DNA of 64,000 bases from CAZUMJ01 sp964621605 (GTDB lineage Bacteria; Actinomycetota; Acidimicrobiia; Acidimicrobiales; Iamiaceae). The position numbers and the translations under genes were made by a program. The notes beneath the pieces are model-generated. The model did no database searches and was not told the origin of the DNA. It was given only the letters and a program-made list of their open reading frames with translations. Shown here in pieces: positions 6,709 through 15,951 of this stretch (the first letter of the stretch is position 1; each line of letters begins with the position of its first letter). The DNA lies in NCBI GenBank assembly GCA_964621605.1, contig CAZUMJ010000003.1:1-64000 (forward strand). The letters are read 5' to 3'.

Positions 6709-7136
6709 GGGTTGGCGGTGGTCTCAACTCGAGCCTTGAGGCCTCGTGCTTCTTCGGCGAGGTAGCGGCGAGTCAGCCGTGCGCTCAGTCGCCCGGCGAT
6801 CACACCCAGCGGCCCCTCTTGGGTCAGCTCCTGGCGCACGCGGGTCGTGCCATCGGCTTCACCCTCGACGACGTGCGTCGCGGTGGTGCGTACGCCGGGC
6901 CCGCGGGCGACCCAGGTCCACGACCGGCCGGGGTCGACCTCGGTGATTTCCCATCGTGCGGTGGGGAGCTTGGGTTGGCGGATCTCGACCCGAGATCCAG
7001 GCTGGAGGTCGGACCCCTCCAGGTAGCGAACGTGGTCGAACGTGGTCGCCCACTCGGGCCACCGTTCGACATCGGCATAGACCTCCCAGACCTGGGCGGG
7101 CCGGGCAGCGATCGTGAGCTCCTCGGAGAAGTGCAT
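6705..7136 (-). CDS. SRPBCC-family (START/polyketide cyclase-like) protein
   Basis: The 143-residue product has the SRPBCC helix-grip pattern: an opening strand, RPAQVWEVYADVERWPEWA (residues 12-30), a central curved sheet (RVEIRQPKLPTARWEITEV) and a long C-terminal helix. Proteins of this group bind hydrophobic ligands or act as cyclases/dehydratases. The ATG at 7134-7136 is selected because a TACCAT -10 lies 7 nt upstream; the frame is open further upstream but would read through the operator. It forms an operon with the TetR gene. Confidence 0.8.
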   Translation of the reverse strand: MHFSEELTIAARPAQVWEVYADVERWPEWATTFDHVRYLEGSDLQPGSRVEIRQPKLPTARWEITEVDPGRSWTWVARGPGVRTTATHVVEGEADGTTRVRQELTQEGPLGVIAGRLSARLTRRYLAEEARGLKARVETTANP

Positions 7137-7152
7137 GTACCAAATGGTACAT
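7135..7152 (-). promoter_or_regulatory. Operator overlapping -10 box and start codon of the SRPBCC-TetR operon
   Basis: The arms atgtacc (7135-7141) and ggtacat (7146-7152) make a perfect 7-bp inverted repeat with a 4-nt centre. On the minus strand the palindrome includes the -10 hexamer TACCAT and the first bases of the ATG, so a bound TetR dimer would block both transcription and the leaderless 5' end. Confidence 0.65.
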
Positions 7153-7233
7153 CGACGGCCTGTCGTGTCAAGGTTCGCGTTGCTGTCGACGCCACCGAGC
7201 TGCGCGTCCATCGCCGCAGCGACGTGACGCGCT

Positions 7234-7261
7234 GGTGGCCGGCCCCGTGAGGCCGGCCACC
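7234..7261 (-). terminator. Hairpin terminator after the lipoprotein gene
   Basis: The arms ggtggccggcc (7234-7244) and ggccggccacc (7251-7261) form a perfect 11-bp stem with a 6-nt loop, 27 nt past the stop of the lipoprotein gene on the minus strand. There is no T tract, which is common in GC-rich actinobacteria. Confidence 0.65.
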
Positions 7262-7287
7262 AGGTCACTGCTCGTGAGCGAGTGCCG

Positions 7288-7683
7288 CTACGACATGTCG
7301 ATGCCGCACTTGTCCTTCGCGTACTTCTGGAGGTTGTCACCGGCCTTCTGCATCTTCTCCATGTCGATGCCCTCCATTGCCTTGGCGGCTGAACTGGGGT
7401 CACTGGAGTCGACCTTGGCGAGCGCCTCCATCGCGGTCCGGATGGTCTGCATGTCCCCCTTGATCTCGCTCGGCGCGTTCTTCTCGAGCTGCTTCATCGC
7501 CTCGACGGCCTTCTTGGCGGCGTCCTTGTTGTCGAGGTCGGCGTCCTTGATCGAGCTCTCGCTCTTCTTGAGGGTGTCGCAGAACGAGCTGGCACTGCCA
7601 GAGCTGCTGCTGCACGCGACTGATGTGAATCCCAGTGTCGCCGTGAGCAGCAGCGGGCCGAGGAGCTTGGTGGTACGTCGCAC
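7288..7683 (-). CDS. Putative secreted lipoprotein, helical
   Basis: The 131-residue product has a short basic N-terminus, a hydrophobic stretch and FTSVAC before a Ser-rich segment, which reads as a lipoprotein signal with Cys24 as the lipidated residue, although the -3 position is not the usual Leu. The mature part is rich in Lys, Ala, Asp and Met and predicts an all-helical bundle (KKAVEAMKQLEKNAPSE, AMEGIDMEKMQKAGDNL), with Cys35 and Cys126 as a possible disulfide. The start is GTG with GGGAGGG just upstream. I do not recognise a domain. It would sit on the outer face of the membrane. Confidence 0.65.
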   Translation of the reverse strand: MRRTTKLLGPLLLTATLGFTSVACSSSSGSASSFCDTLKKSESSIKDADLDNKDAAKKAVEAMKQLEKNAPSEIKGDMQTIRTAMEALAKVDSSDPSSAAKAMEGIDMEKMQKAGDNLQKYAKDKCGIDMS

Positions 7684-7901
7684 GGATCCCTCCCGAGGGT
7701 CGGAGGCTGTTGAGCCTCACGTCCTGCTGGCGGATACCAGTCAGGTGACCCAAAGCCTAGGTTCATCGCGGAGACGGTGCTGGGGATGGGGCGCGTCGCC
7801 CCGCAGGACGCGAGCAACGTGGCGCTGTCCTCGTGGCGCCAGCGCCGTGGGTGGCTGAGGCTCACTGCCGACGCACACGTGTCGTGCGGCGGCGTGCGCC
7901 C

Positions 7902-8099
7902 TCAACGTCGGTGGCGTGTCCGTCGCGCTGGTTCGTCGCGGTCAGCGACGTAGGCGTTGTGCGCCACTCGCTTGGCTTTGCGTCTGCTCCCGCGCAGCTC
8001 GCGATCGTCGACCACCCAGCCGTCGTGCACGACGACCAGCCGCCACCGTCGTCGACCGATCTGGTCGAGGTCGATCCGGGTACCGATCATGGTGCCCAT
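7902..8099 (-). CDS. Small basic hypothetical protein
   Basis: A 65-residue basic product (IDLDQIGRRRWRLVVVHDGW, then RELRGSRRKAKRVAHN) begins at ATG 8097-8099 with GAGAGG 6 nt upstream. Its beta-strand-like start and Arg/Lys-rich second half suggest a nucleic-acid-binding or ribosome-linked protein, but no family is recognised. A very long alternative reading through 8702 is only the antisense shadow of the hydrolase gene. Confidence 0.4.
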   Translation of the reverse strand: MGTMIGTRIDLDQIGRRRWRLVVVHDGWVVDDRELRGSRRKAKRVAHNAYVADRDEPARRTRHRR

Positions 8100-8322
8100 G
8101 GTGTACCTCTCAGCCGCCGAGGTCACCCCCAACCTGCGATTCCATGCCGATCCATGCCGAAGTCTGACCAGCGTCAGAGACGCGCGTGTCCTCCACCGCA
8201 CCGTTTCCGTGCGCACGCAAGCACGGTGCGCGCAGCGACGCCGCATAGCCGTGATCTCGCGACCCCGCACCGCCACACGGCACCGGCGGCACGACGATGA
8301 GGATGGCGAGTCGTGCAGCGTG
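8100..8322. other. Intergenic stretch
   Basis: No supported gene, RNA or clear hairpin is visible between the small basic protein and the alpha/beta hydrolase stop. Open frames here are short and Arg-rich, as expected by chance in GC-rich DNA. It should contain the promoter of the small protein. Confidence 0.3.
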
Positions 8323-9648
8323 TCAGGCCGCGCTGTCGGCGCTGTCGTCGGCGACGAGCCCGGCCGCGCGCAGGCTGTTGCCGAGAAACGCGGTGACCTG
8401 CCGCGACCACAGGTAGCCGACGTGGTTGCCGCCGTACCACTGCATCTCTGGCTCATCCCAGTGCGCCCACAACGCGTGCGCTTGCGTGGGAGGTGCCATG
8501 CGGTCGCCGAGCCCGGCGAAGATGAAGCGGCGCTCACGCGGCATGGTGGGCGTGACGTGCAGCGGTGACACCACGCTGTGCACCAACTCTGCGTTGCCGT
8601 CGAGGATGTTGTGCTCGACCGCGCGCAGCCGGATGTGGTGGGGGCTCTGCTGACGGAACAGCTCCGGGAAGTCGACGACCGGGATACCTGCGATGACGGC
8701 ATCGAGCCCCGGCTCGAGACCGGCGAGCAGGGCGCTCAAGAACCCACCGAGCGACACGCCGTAGAGCGCAACGCCGCGTGGTTCCTGGCGGCGGACCCAG
8801 TCGAGCACACGGCGCACATCCCACACCGCCTGGGTGAGCCCGTGCAGCGTGTTGATGAGGTCGAACGAGAGGAAGTTCTCCCCGCTCACCCGTGTGATCT
8901 TGCGGGGGCCATGGAGGGGGAGCACGGGCAGGGCCACGTTGAGTCCCAGGTCACGATGTAGGTGACGCGCGTGCAGACCGATGAGATCCATGAACGCGAA
9001 CCCTGTGGCGAACCCGTGCAGGCCAACCACCCACGGGCGCGGTGCCCCCGGGTGGCGAAGGATCACCGCGCTCGCCGTTGCGTTCGGGCGATAGGTGGCC
9101 CAGCGGTCGCTGCCCGGTTCTTCGTCCCGTGGTAGCCACCCGCTCGGGAACACGATGCGCTCGTAGCGTTCGCCGAGCGCCCATCCCTTCGTGATCGCCG
9201 GGTCGGGGAGCGGCGGCGGGGTGCGGTGATACGAGGCGGGGTCGTGCAGCCAGCCGTTCTCGGCCAGCAGCGCCGCCTCTTCGGCGAGCTCTGCGGCGAC
9301 GCGTTCGTAGTCGGCCCGTCGGGGGAAGCGGTTCGGTCCCATCGCCATGGCAAGGATGGCCTCGTCCATCGCCACCTGGGCAGCGAGGGCGGGGGAGAGC
9401 GAGGGGACCGGGAGCCCGGGGACGTCCGCACGGAGCTTCCGGGTTGCGGTGGTTCCCATGAAGCGGGCGGTGCGAGGGAGCGCCACGAGGGCACGGGTCG
9501 GTGCTCGCTTGCCCAACGCTCGTTCGAGTTCGCGTCGGCGGCGGTCGAGGTGGCGGTATGCCGCCACAGGTGTGTGCCACGCGCCGTGGAGTGCGGAACG
9601 TTGTGCGCCGTCGTCTGCGCGCGTCCCGGTCGTTTCGAAGGGGTTCAT
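8323..9648 (-). CDS. Alpha/beta hydrolase
   Basis: The 441-residue protein has an N-terminal helical part of about 200 residues, then an alpha/beta hydrolase core: VVGLHGF (about residue 207) before the oxyanion loop, GVSLGG with nucleophile Ser299, a probable Asp near GLGDRMAPP and the catalytic His in GGNHVGYLW near the end. There is no signal peptide, so it is cytosolic. The ATG at 9646-9648 has GGAGG 9 nt upstream, and upstream in-frame codons lack such a site. It is divergent from the class A PBP gene. The substrate (ester, thioester or lactone) cannot be deduced. Confidence 0.8.
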   Translation of the reverse strand: MNPFETTGTRADDGAQRSALHGAWHTPVAAYRHLDRRRRELERALGKRAPTRALVALPRTARFMGTTATRKLRADVPGLPVPSLSPALAAQVAMDEAILAMAMGPNRFPRRADYERVAAELAEEAALLAENGWLHDPASYHRTPPPLPDPAITKGWALGERYERIVFPSGWLPRDEEPGSDRWATYRPNATASAVILRHPGAPRPWVVGLHGFATGFAFMDLIGLHARHLHRDLGLNVALPVLPLHGPRKITRVSGENFLSFDLINTLHGLTQAVWDVRRVLDWVRRQEPRGVALYGVSLGGFLSALLAGLEPGLDAVIAGIPVVDFPELFRQQSPHHIRLRAVEHNILDGNAELVHSVVSPLHVTPTMPRERRFIFAGLGDRMAPPTQAHALWAHWDEPEMQWYGGNHVGYLWSRQVTAFLGNSLRAAGLVADDSADSAA

Positions 9649-9755
9649 TCCCTCGCCTCCGTTCCTCACCCGCTTGACCGAAACCACCCTAGCGACGCGT
9701 GTGCCACGGTCAGGAGGTCCGTCAAGGCAACCCACGGCGGGTAGCCTCAGCCTGC

Positions 9756-12059
9756 TTGGGAACCTTCGTCCGCTACTCCTCGCGTGTTGTGCGCTTCGGG
9801 CTGATCGTCGCGGTCGGCGTCGCCACGCTGGTGTTGGCAGGCGTCTCGGCGCTGCCGATCGGGCAAACGCTGCGTGGTGCCGCGACGTCCACTCGTGTCG
9901 ACGTGCAGTTGCCGCTGCTCGGTGGTGAGTCGATCCTCTACGACCGCTACGGCAACCCGCTGCAGAGCATCAACCGCGAGTATCAGGTGACGGTGCCGTT
10001 GAGTCGGGTGCCGCCGACGGTCATCGAGTCGATCCTGGCGGTCGAGGACAGCGACTTCTACCGGCACGGTCCGGTCGATGCCAAGGCGATCGTGCGAGCG
10101 CTGCAGACCAACGTGCGGGCGGGTGGTGTCGACCAGGGCGGTTCGACCATCACCCAACAGGTCGTGAAGAACAGCTTCACCGGTGCGGAGCGCACGCTCA
10201 CCCGCAAGCTGCGCGAGGCGTTTCTCAGCACCCGCCTCGAAGCGGAACTCACCAAGGACCAGATCCTTGAGCGCTACCTCAACATCGTGTACCTCGGCAA
10301 CAACGCCTATGGCGTGCAGGCCGCCGCGCAGACGTACTGGGGCAAGGACGTCGGTCAGCTCACCTGGTCGGAGGGCGCCCTGCTCGCCGGGCTCATCCGT
10401 GATCCGAACGACACCGATCCGCTTCGCCACCCCGAGGCGGCGCGCAAGCAGCGGAGCCTCGCGCTGCGCCGACTTGTCGAAACCGGACGCATCACCACCG
10501 ACCAGGCAGACGCTGCCGAGAAGGAACCGTTGCCGACCACCTTGGCGCGCTCGACACCGGTCCGTGACTACTTCGTGCAAGAGGTCATCGACCGCATCCT
10601 CGAACGCCAGGGACCAACGCCCGAAGGGGACGCACTCGGCTCCACCTACGAACAGCGCTACGACGCCCTCTACCGCGGTGGGCTGCGGATCTACACCACC
10701 TATGACCCGATCGCGCAGAACACCGCCGTCGAGGCTCGGCAGGCCACGGTGCCGACCATTCGCCCGGACGGGACGTTCCCCCTTCCCGACTGGGTCGATC
10801 CGGCCACCGGCAAGGCCTACCCGCAATGGGGGACCGCGTCGATCGTGACGGTCGAGGCACGGAGCGGCGCCGTGCGCGTGCTGGTGGGCGGCCCCGGCTA
10901 CAGCGAGACCAGCCAGGTGAACATCGCCACCAAGCAGCCGGCGCCGAAGCAGCCTGGCTCGTCGTTCAAGACGTTCGTGCTCACCGCAGCGATCGAGATG
11001 GGCTACGTCCCGAACGACATGGTCAACGGGTCGAGCCCCTGCCCCATCACCCCTGACGACCCGCGCTTCGTGAACCCTGCCCAGGCGGCGAAGTCGACCG
11101 ACGCGGCGCCCTTCGCCCCGCACAACTTCGGCGGGGAGGGCGGGGGGATGGCCACGCTGACCGTGCAGACCACCACCTCGTCGAACTGCGCGTTCGCTCG
11201 TCTCGGTCAGATCGTGAGCCTGCGCAACGTCATCGACATGGCCAAGGCGATGGGGCTCACGAACTGCGTCACGATGGATCCCGCACCCACCGGCGATGCG
11301 CGCTACTGCATGAACCCCTGGCGCATCCCCCTGGCATATGGCGGCACCATGGGCACGAGTCCGCTCGACATGGCGGACGCATATGCCACGCTCGCGAACG
11401 ACGGCATCCACAACGACGCCTACTTCATAGATCGCATCGAAGACGCAGCCGGGCACGTGGTGTGGCGCCACGAGCCTGCGCCGAAGCGAGTGATGAAGCC
11501 ACAGACCGCCCGCCTCGTCACGTCGGTGCTCGAGGCGAACGTCCGGGGCGGTACCGGTGGCCGTGCCCAGCTGTCGAGCGGGCAGCCGGCGGCCGGAAAG
11601 ACCGGCACCACCGACTACGCGAAGAACATCTGGTTCGTCGGCTACACGCCCCAGTACGCGACCGCGGTGTGGATCGGCAGTGGCGGCACCGTCGAACAAC
11701 CGCTGTTCGGCGGAAGCGCCACCGGTGGCGAGTACGCCGCCTACACGTGGGGTTGGTACATGGCACGCCTGTTGGCGAACCAGCCGATCGTCGACTTCAC
11801 CGCACCCGAGCCGACCCGCCGTGGCATTGCGATCTCGATCGGTCCGGGCGACGGCAGTCCGTTCCAGGCGCCCGTCAACCTGGCCGCCAACCCGGCGGCT
11901 CCGGGTGCGCCCGGTGAGCCCGGGGCAGCTGACGGCGCGGGCCAGGCCGATGCTGCCGGTCCGGGAGGCGGGAATGCTCCCGCTGCGGGTGGTCAGCCAG
12001 GCGCGCCGGGCACGTCGGTGGCGCCACCGATCACGTCCTATCCACTCACACCCAACTGA
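9756..12059 (+). CDS. Class A penicillin-binding protein (bifunctional transglycosylase/transpeptidase)
   Basis: This is a membrane-anchored peptidoglycan synthase. A short cytosolic N-terminus is followed by one membrane helix (FGLIVAVGVATLVLAGV), then a GT51 transglycosylase domain with the catalytic EDSDFYRHG and the QGGSTITQQVVKN motif, and a transpeptidase domain with PGSSFK (SxxK), TSSNCAF (SxN) and AGKTGTTDY (KTG). The end is a flexible Pro/Ala/Gly tail of about 70 residues. I prefer the TTG at 9756 because TAGCCT at 9742-9747 fits a leaderless promoter; an upstream ATG at 9699 would extend it by 19 residues. It stands at the head of a plus-strand run with the next three genes. Confidence 0.9.
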   Translation: MGTFVRYSSRVVRFGLIVAVGVATLVLAGVSALPIGQTLRGAATSTRVDVQLPLLGGESILYDRYGNPLQSINREYQVTVPLSRVPPTVIESILAVEDSDFYRHGPVDAKAIVRALQTNVRAGGVDQGGSTITQQVVKNSFTGAERTLTRKLREAFLSTRLEAELTKDQILERYLNIVYLGNNAYGVQAAAQTYWGKDVGQLTWSEGALLAGLIRDPNDTDPLRHPEAARKQRSLALRRLVETGRITTDQADAAEKEPLPTTLARSTPVRDYFVQEVIDRILERQGPTPEGDALGSTYEQRYDALYRGGLRIYTTYDPIAQNTAVEARQATVPTIRPDGTFPLPDWVDPATGKAYPQWGTASIVTVEARSGAVRVLVGGPGYSETSQVNIATKQPAPKQPGSSFKTFVLTAAIEMGYVPNDMVNGSSPCPITPDDPRFVNPAQAAKSTDAAPFAPHNFGGEGGGMATLTVQTTTSSNCAFARLGQIVSLRNVIDMAKAMGLTNCVTMDPAPTGDARYCMNPWRIPLAYGGTMGTSPLDMADAYATLANDGIHNDAYFIDRIEDAAGHVVWRHEPAPKRVMKPQTARLVTSVLEANVRGGTGGRAQLSSGQPAAGKTGTTDYAKNIWFVGYTPQYATAVWIGSGGTVEQPLFGGSATGGEYAAYTWGWYMARLLANQPIVDFTAPEPTRRGIAISIGPGDGSPFQAPVNLAANPAAPGAPGEPGAADGAGQADAAGPGGGNAPAAGGQPGAPGTSVAPPITSYPLTPN

Positions 12060-12071
12060 GGCGACTCACCA

Positions 12072-12779
12072 ATGAGCGATCCGGTCACCCTGCTCACCGT
12101 GCAGGGCCTCGACACCCACCTCGACCAGCTTCGCCACCGCCGTGCATCGCTCCCGGAGCGGGAGCGCCTCGCCGACATCGATCGGGCGGTCAGCGAGCTG
12201 TTCGCTCGCGCCGAGGCTGCGGGGGCCACCGTGCTCGCGTTGCAGAGCGACCGCCGACACCGCGAGGACGAGCTCGCCACGCTCGAGACGAAGATCGCGA
12301 AGATCGAGGAGGTGATGTACGCCAGCTCCGCAGGTCGGGATCTGCAGGCCATGGGCGAAGAGGTGAAGGCCATGCGTGCTCGAGATTCAGAGCTCGAAGA
12401 TGCAGTCCTCGAGTTGCTCGAGCAGATCGACGAGGCAGACGCCGCGGTCGAGGCGCTTCGCTCCGCGGGACGTGAGCTGGCCGAAGCCCGGGAGGAGGCG
12501 CAGATCGCGTGCACAGCCGCCGAGGCCGAGATCGACGCCGAGGTGGCGACGCTCGAGGCTGCGCGCGCCGCCGCAACCGGGCAGCTGTCCGCGGCGCTGC
12601 TCGCCGAGTACGACGCGATCCGAGGTCGCCTCGGCGGCGTCGGTGCAGCCGAGCTCGTCGGCAACCGCTGTGCCGGTTGCCATCTCACGATGGCATCGGC
12701 GGAGGTCGAACGCATTCGCCACGCGCCGCCCGACGAGATCGTGCACTGCGAGGAATGCGGCCGCATTCTGGTGCGCTGA
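12072..12779 (+). CDS. Coiled-coil zinc-ribbon protein (CdsZ/DUF164 family)
   Basis: The 235-residue protein is a long alpha-helical coiled coil (residues about 15-185, rich in Glu/Ala/Arg heptads) followed by a C-terminal C4 zinc ribbon (NRCAGC, then HCEECG) at residues about 196-230. Members of this family are widespread, and some are linked to RNA and ribosome processes. It lies 12 nt after the PBP gene and 1 nt before the next membrane protein gene, so it is probably in one transcript. In actinobacteria it is often next to a histidine-phosphatase gene, as here (two genes downstream). Confidence 0.85.
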   Translation: MSDPVTLLTVQGLDTHLDQLRHRRASLPERERLADIDRAVSELFARAEAAGATVLALQSDRRHREDELATLETKIAKIEEVMYASSAGRDLQAMGEEVKAMRARDSELEDAVLELLEQIDEADAAVEALRSAGRELAEAREEAQIACTAAEAEIDAEVATLEAARAAATGQLSAALLAEYDAIRGRLGGVGAAELVGNRCAGCHLTMASAEVERIRHAPPDEIVHCEECGRILVR

Positions 12780-12780
12780 G

Positions 12781-13284
12781 GTGTTCCTGTGGTTCGCGGG
12801 CGGCGCGTTCGTGATCGTCCTCGTGGTGTTTCGAAGCCCGGCGCTCGACTATCGGGCGGTCATGCTCGGCGCGGTGCTGCCCCTCGTCGATCTGTGCTTC
12901 GGCGGCGCGCGGGTGGCACACACGCTGCTCGCCGCAGTTGCAACCATGGTCGTCGTCTTGGGGCTCACCCAGCGGCGCCGGCTCGTGCGGCGACGTTGGC
13001 TCGGCATCCCGATCGGCATGTTCTTGCACCTCGTCCTCGACGGCGTCTGGGGGCGGGCGGCGCTGTTCTGGTGGCCTGCGTTCGGTGTGAGCTTCGGCTC
13101 GCTGCCTGCGCCCGAGCTGAGCCGATCTGCTCCGGTGGTTGTCGCGATGGAGGTGGCTGGCGCCGCGATGCTCGTGTGGGCCTACCGGCGCTTCCGCCTG
13201 CACGAGCCTGCTCGCCGCGATCGCTTCGTGCGCACCGGCATGCTGTCGCGAGACCTGATGCCCGGACCCGAGGCGGGGATGTAG
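12781..13284 (+). CDS. Integral membrane protein, hypothetical
   Basis: The 167-residue product starts at GTG 12781, directly after the zinc-ribbon stop. It has four or five hydrophobic segments (FAGGAFVIVLVVF, AVMLGAVLPLVDL, TLLAAVATMVVVL, GIPIGMFLHLVLDGVWG, VVVAMEVAGAAML). The histidine and aspartate in MFLHLVLDGVW and the earlier VLPLVD recall membrane-bound metal-dependent hydrolases of the YdjM type, but the match is too weak for a name. The stop codon abuts the GTG of the phosphatase gene, so the genes are coupled. Confidence 0.7.
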   Translation: MFLWFAGGAFVIVLVVFRSPALDYRAVMLGAVLPLVDLCFGGARVAHTLLAAVATMVVVLGLTQRRRLVRRRWLGIPIGMFLHLVLDGVWGRAALFWWPAFGVSFGSLPAPELSRSAPVVVAMEVAGAAMLVWAYRRFRLHEPARRDRFVRTGMLSRDLMPGPEAGM

Positions 13285-13878
13285 GTGCTGTACCTGGTTC
13301 GCCATGGCCGCACTGCTGCGAACGCAAGAGGGCTGCTGCTGGGTCGGCTCGATCCCGACCTCGACGACCTCGGTCGCCGGCAAGCGGCGGCGCTGGCGAC
13401 GGTGATCCCGCAGGGCGCGCTCGTGGTGAGCAGCCCGTTGCGTCGGACTCGCTCCACGGCAGCAGCGCTTGCTGGCGTCGCTGCCGATGAGGTGTCGACA
13501 GATGAGCGCTGGATCGAGCTCGACTACGGCGCATGGGACGGCACGCCGCTCGGAGAGGTGCCTGCGGACGCGTGGGCGGCGTGGCGCGCCGATCTCGCCT
13601 TCGCACCGCCGGGAGGCGAGTCCTTGCAGGAGCTGGGGCAGCGCGTCCGTGCGGCGCTCACCGATCTGGTGACCTCCGCCGTCGACCGCGACGTGGTCGT
13701 GGTGTCGCACGTGTCTCCGATTAAGGCGGCGGTCGCCTGGGCGTTGGGAGTCGACGACGACGTGGCGTGGCGGCTGTTCCTGTCACCCGCATCGGTGACC
13801 GCAATCCGAACCGGTCCGGGTGCCCCCTCGCTCGTGTGCTTCAACGACACGGCGCACCTTGCCGAGCTTGCGGACTGA
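13285..13878 (+). CDS. Histidine phosphatase family protein
   Basis: The 197-residue protein begins with LVRHGRTAAN, the RHG motif whose His becomes phosphorylated in this family, followed by SSPLRRTRSTA, ELDYGAWDG (Glu/acid segment) and VVVSHVSPIKA with the second catalytic His. These form the complete active site of a cofactor-independent phosphoglycerate-mutase-like phosphatase. The substrate may be a phosphosugar, a cobalamin precursor or a nucleotide; the sequence does not decide. It starts immediately after the membrane protein stop and ends the plus-strand run. Confidence 0.85.
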   Translation: MLYLVRHGRTAANARGLLLGRLDPDLDDLGRRQAAALATVIPQGALVVSSPLRRTRSTAAALAGVAADEVSTDERWIELDYGAWDGTPLGEVPADAWAAWRADLAFAPPGGESLQELGQRVRAALTDLVTSAVDRDVVVVSHVSPIKAAVAWALGVDDDVAWRLFLSPASVTAIRTGPGAPSLVCFNDTAHLAELAD

Positions 13879-13896
13879 CTGCCGACGCCGCGTCGC

Positions 13897-14724
13897 CTAG
13901 CGCCGGGGAAGCATGTCCAGGGCGCCCGGTGGCCCCATGCGCAGGTACCACTCGAGCCCGTACACCTCGCTGAACGCCGCTGGCTTCAGTCTGAGGGCCG
14001 ACGAACCAGGGGGGATCTGGCTCACATGGGTCGCCATCGCGGCGCGCTTGGTGTCGATGACCCGCCGGGCGTCGACGACCAGATCGACAAGGACTGTCGG
14101 TGTCCCGAAGGTGTCGCGTGCGAGTGCTGACGCACCGGCGTTGTCGCCGAGATCCGGGAGGCCGGGGAGGAGGTCAGGTCCCGACCGTGCGAGCTGTGCC
14201 TCTTCGACGAGGTGTGTCTCGACGAAGTGGAGGTACTCGCTGTCGACGGTCGCCTCGTACACGGTGGCGAGACCGACCCGTGCAGCAGCGTCGCGTCCGA
14301 TCGCGTGCACGGCGAGGTGATCGGGGTGGCCGTAGATGCCCTTGGGGTCATAGCTGACGAGGGTGTCCGCGTCGAGCTCGCGCAGCAACGCCGCGAGCTC
14401 CTCGGCGACGCGCGCCACCGGGGTCGCTGCCAGGGAGAGCGGCGGGGAGGGGGTGTGCAAGCCGGAGTCGCGGTAGCCGAGAAAGCGAGGCGGGAGGGTC
14501 CCGAGCACCTCTGCCGCGGCGACGCACTCTGCACGCCGCTGCGCACCGAGCTCCTCACCTGACCCGTGTGGGTCTTCGCCCAGCTCACCGTTCGTGGCGA
14601 ACACCACGACCGCAGGGATGCCGGCATCGCGCAACAGGCGAAGCGTGCCGCCGCTGAAGATCGCCTCGTCATCGGGATGCGCGTGCAAGAAGACGACAGG
14701 GCGCGTGGTGGGCACGGCGAGCAT
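13897..14724 (-). CDS. PIG-L family deacetylase (canonical motif)
   Basis: The 275-residue protein has the full LmbE/PIG-L motif HAHPDDEAIFSGG near residues 14-26, giving the zinc ligands and the catalytic Asp, and a later GHPDHLAVH that supplies the third ligand. This is the pattern of mycothiol enzymes MshB/Mca and related N-acyl-glucosamine deacetylases. Whether it works in mycothiol synthesis is open, because no other mycothiol gene is present here. The ATG at 14722-14724 is chosen since longer frames run into the RNase P RNA gene upstream. It converges with the histidine-phosphatase gene. Confidence 0.85.
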   Translation of the reverse strand: MLAVPTTRPVVFLHAHPDDEAIFSGGTLRLLRDAGIPAVVVFATNGELGEDPHGSGEELGAQRRAECVAAAEVLGTLPPRFLGYRDSGLHTPSPPLSLAATPVARVAEELAALLRELDADTLVSYDPKGIYGHPDHLAVHAIGRDAAARVGLATVYEATVDSEYLHFVETHLVEEAQLARSGPDLLPGLPDLGDNAGASALARDTFGTPTVLVDLVVDARRVIDTKRAAMATHVSQIPPGSSALRLKPAAFSEVYGLEWYLRMGPPGALDMLPRR

Positions 14725-14799
14725 TCTGGCCGCTGCAGAACCGGCGACCGAACAGCTACAGGTATCGCAGCCCTTGCCGCCGCGCGGCGGGTTGCTGGT

Positions 14800-15189
<390 letters not shown>

Positions 15190-15223
15190 GTCTGCCATGG
15201 TGCCAGACCCGGGCGTGATCGGG

Positions 15224-15931
15224 TTACTTGATGAGGGCTGCGTTGCCGATCGCGTCGCGGACGGTCTGGCGTGCCGCCGGTGCACCGGCAGCGAGGCTGT
15301 TGTTGGCGACGGTCATGTCGAGCACCGCGAGGCGGCGTGCGGCAGAGCCGCCGACGCTCATGGCGGCTTGGCGCAGCTTGGGCGTGCTGAGCTGCGAGCA
15401 CGCCTGTGTGTAGGTCGAGGTCGCCATCGCTTCGAGCTGGCGGGCGAGGCTCACCGCCGAGGCGGCGTCCTGCACCCGCGTCATCGCCGGCGTGATCACG
15501 TTCTCGTCGAGGTAGGTGTTCGGCTTGTCGTAGGCCTCGCCGCCGGCCATGGTCGTGGCCTCGGAGAGGGTTGCCGCGTTCGCGGTGTGCTGTGCCCCGA
15601 AACGCTGCAGTGCCGCCACGGTGGGTGCATCGGTGACGTACTTGGTCGCCAGCAGCTTGTCGTAGGTGGCCGCGGCCAGCAGCTCGAACGAGGTGGCCGT
15701 CCGCAGCAGTTGCTTGTCGGCTGCGACCTGCTCGGCGTTGGAGGTCGGCGGCGGTGCCGTCGGTGGCACGGCGGTCGTCACCGTCGTGCCTGAATGCTTG
15801 ACCGGGTCTTCGGCGGAGCTGCACGCGCCGAGCACCACTGCGCCGACGACGGTGGCGCCACCGGCGACGAGGAACTGGCGACGCCCTGGTCGCGAGATGC
15901 TGTCGGAAGCGGAACCTGTGACGTGGTTCAT
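15224..15931 (-). CDS. Tat-exported ferritin-like lipoprotein
   Basis: The 235-residue protein has a twin-arginine signal (GRRQFLVAGG at residues about 15-24) followed by VVLGAC, a good lipobox, so the mature protein should be a lipoprotein on the outer face of the membrane. After a Thr/Pro linker, a four-helix ferritin-like domain begins (residues about 63-230) with TSFELLAAATYDKLL, FGAQHTANAATLSEA and ARQLEAMATSTY; the usual ExxH of the last helix is replaced by SAARR, so the di-metal site may be incomplete. The ATG at 15929-15931 has AGGAGA just upstream; an upstream GTG at 15953 overlaps the previous gene. It is the second gene of a pair. Confidence 0.8.
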   Translation of the reverse strand: MNHVTGSASDSISRPGRRQFLVAGGATVVGAVVLGACSSAEDPVKHSGTTVTTAVPPTAPPPTSNAEQVAADKQLLRTATSFELLAAATYDKLLATKYVTDAPTVAALQRFGAQHTANAATLSEATTMAGGEAYDKPNTYLDENVITPAMTRVQDAASAVSLARQLEAMATSTYTQACSQLSTPKLRQAAMSVGGSAARRLAVLDMTVANNSLAAGAPAARQTVRDAIGNAALIK

Positions 15932-15951
15932 CGTGTCTCCTGAGTTCGTGC

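Noticed and set aside
9747..11699. 650-codon minus-strand frame opposite the class A PBP gene
   Set aside because: It mirrors the codon pattern of the PBP gene, whose motifs are certain; no domain is visible in the antisense product.
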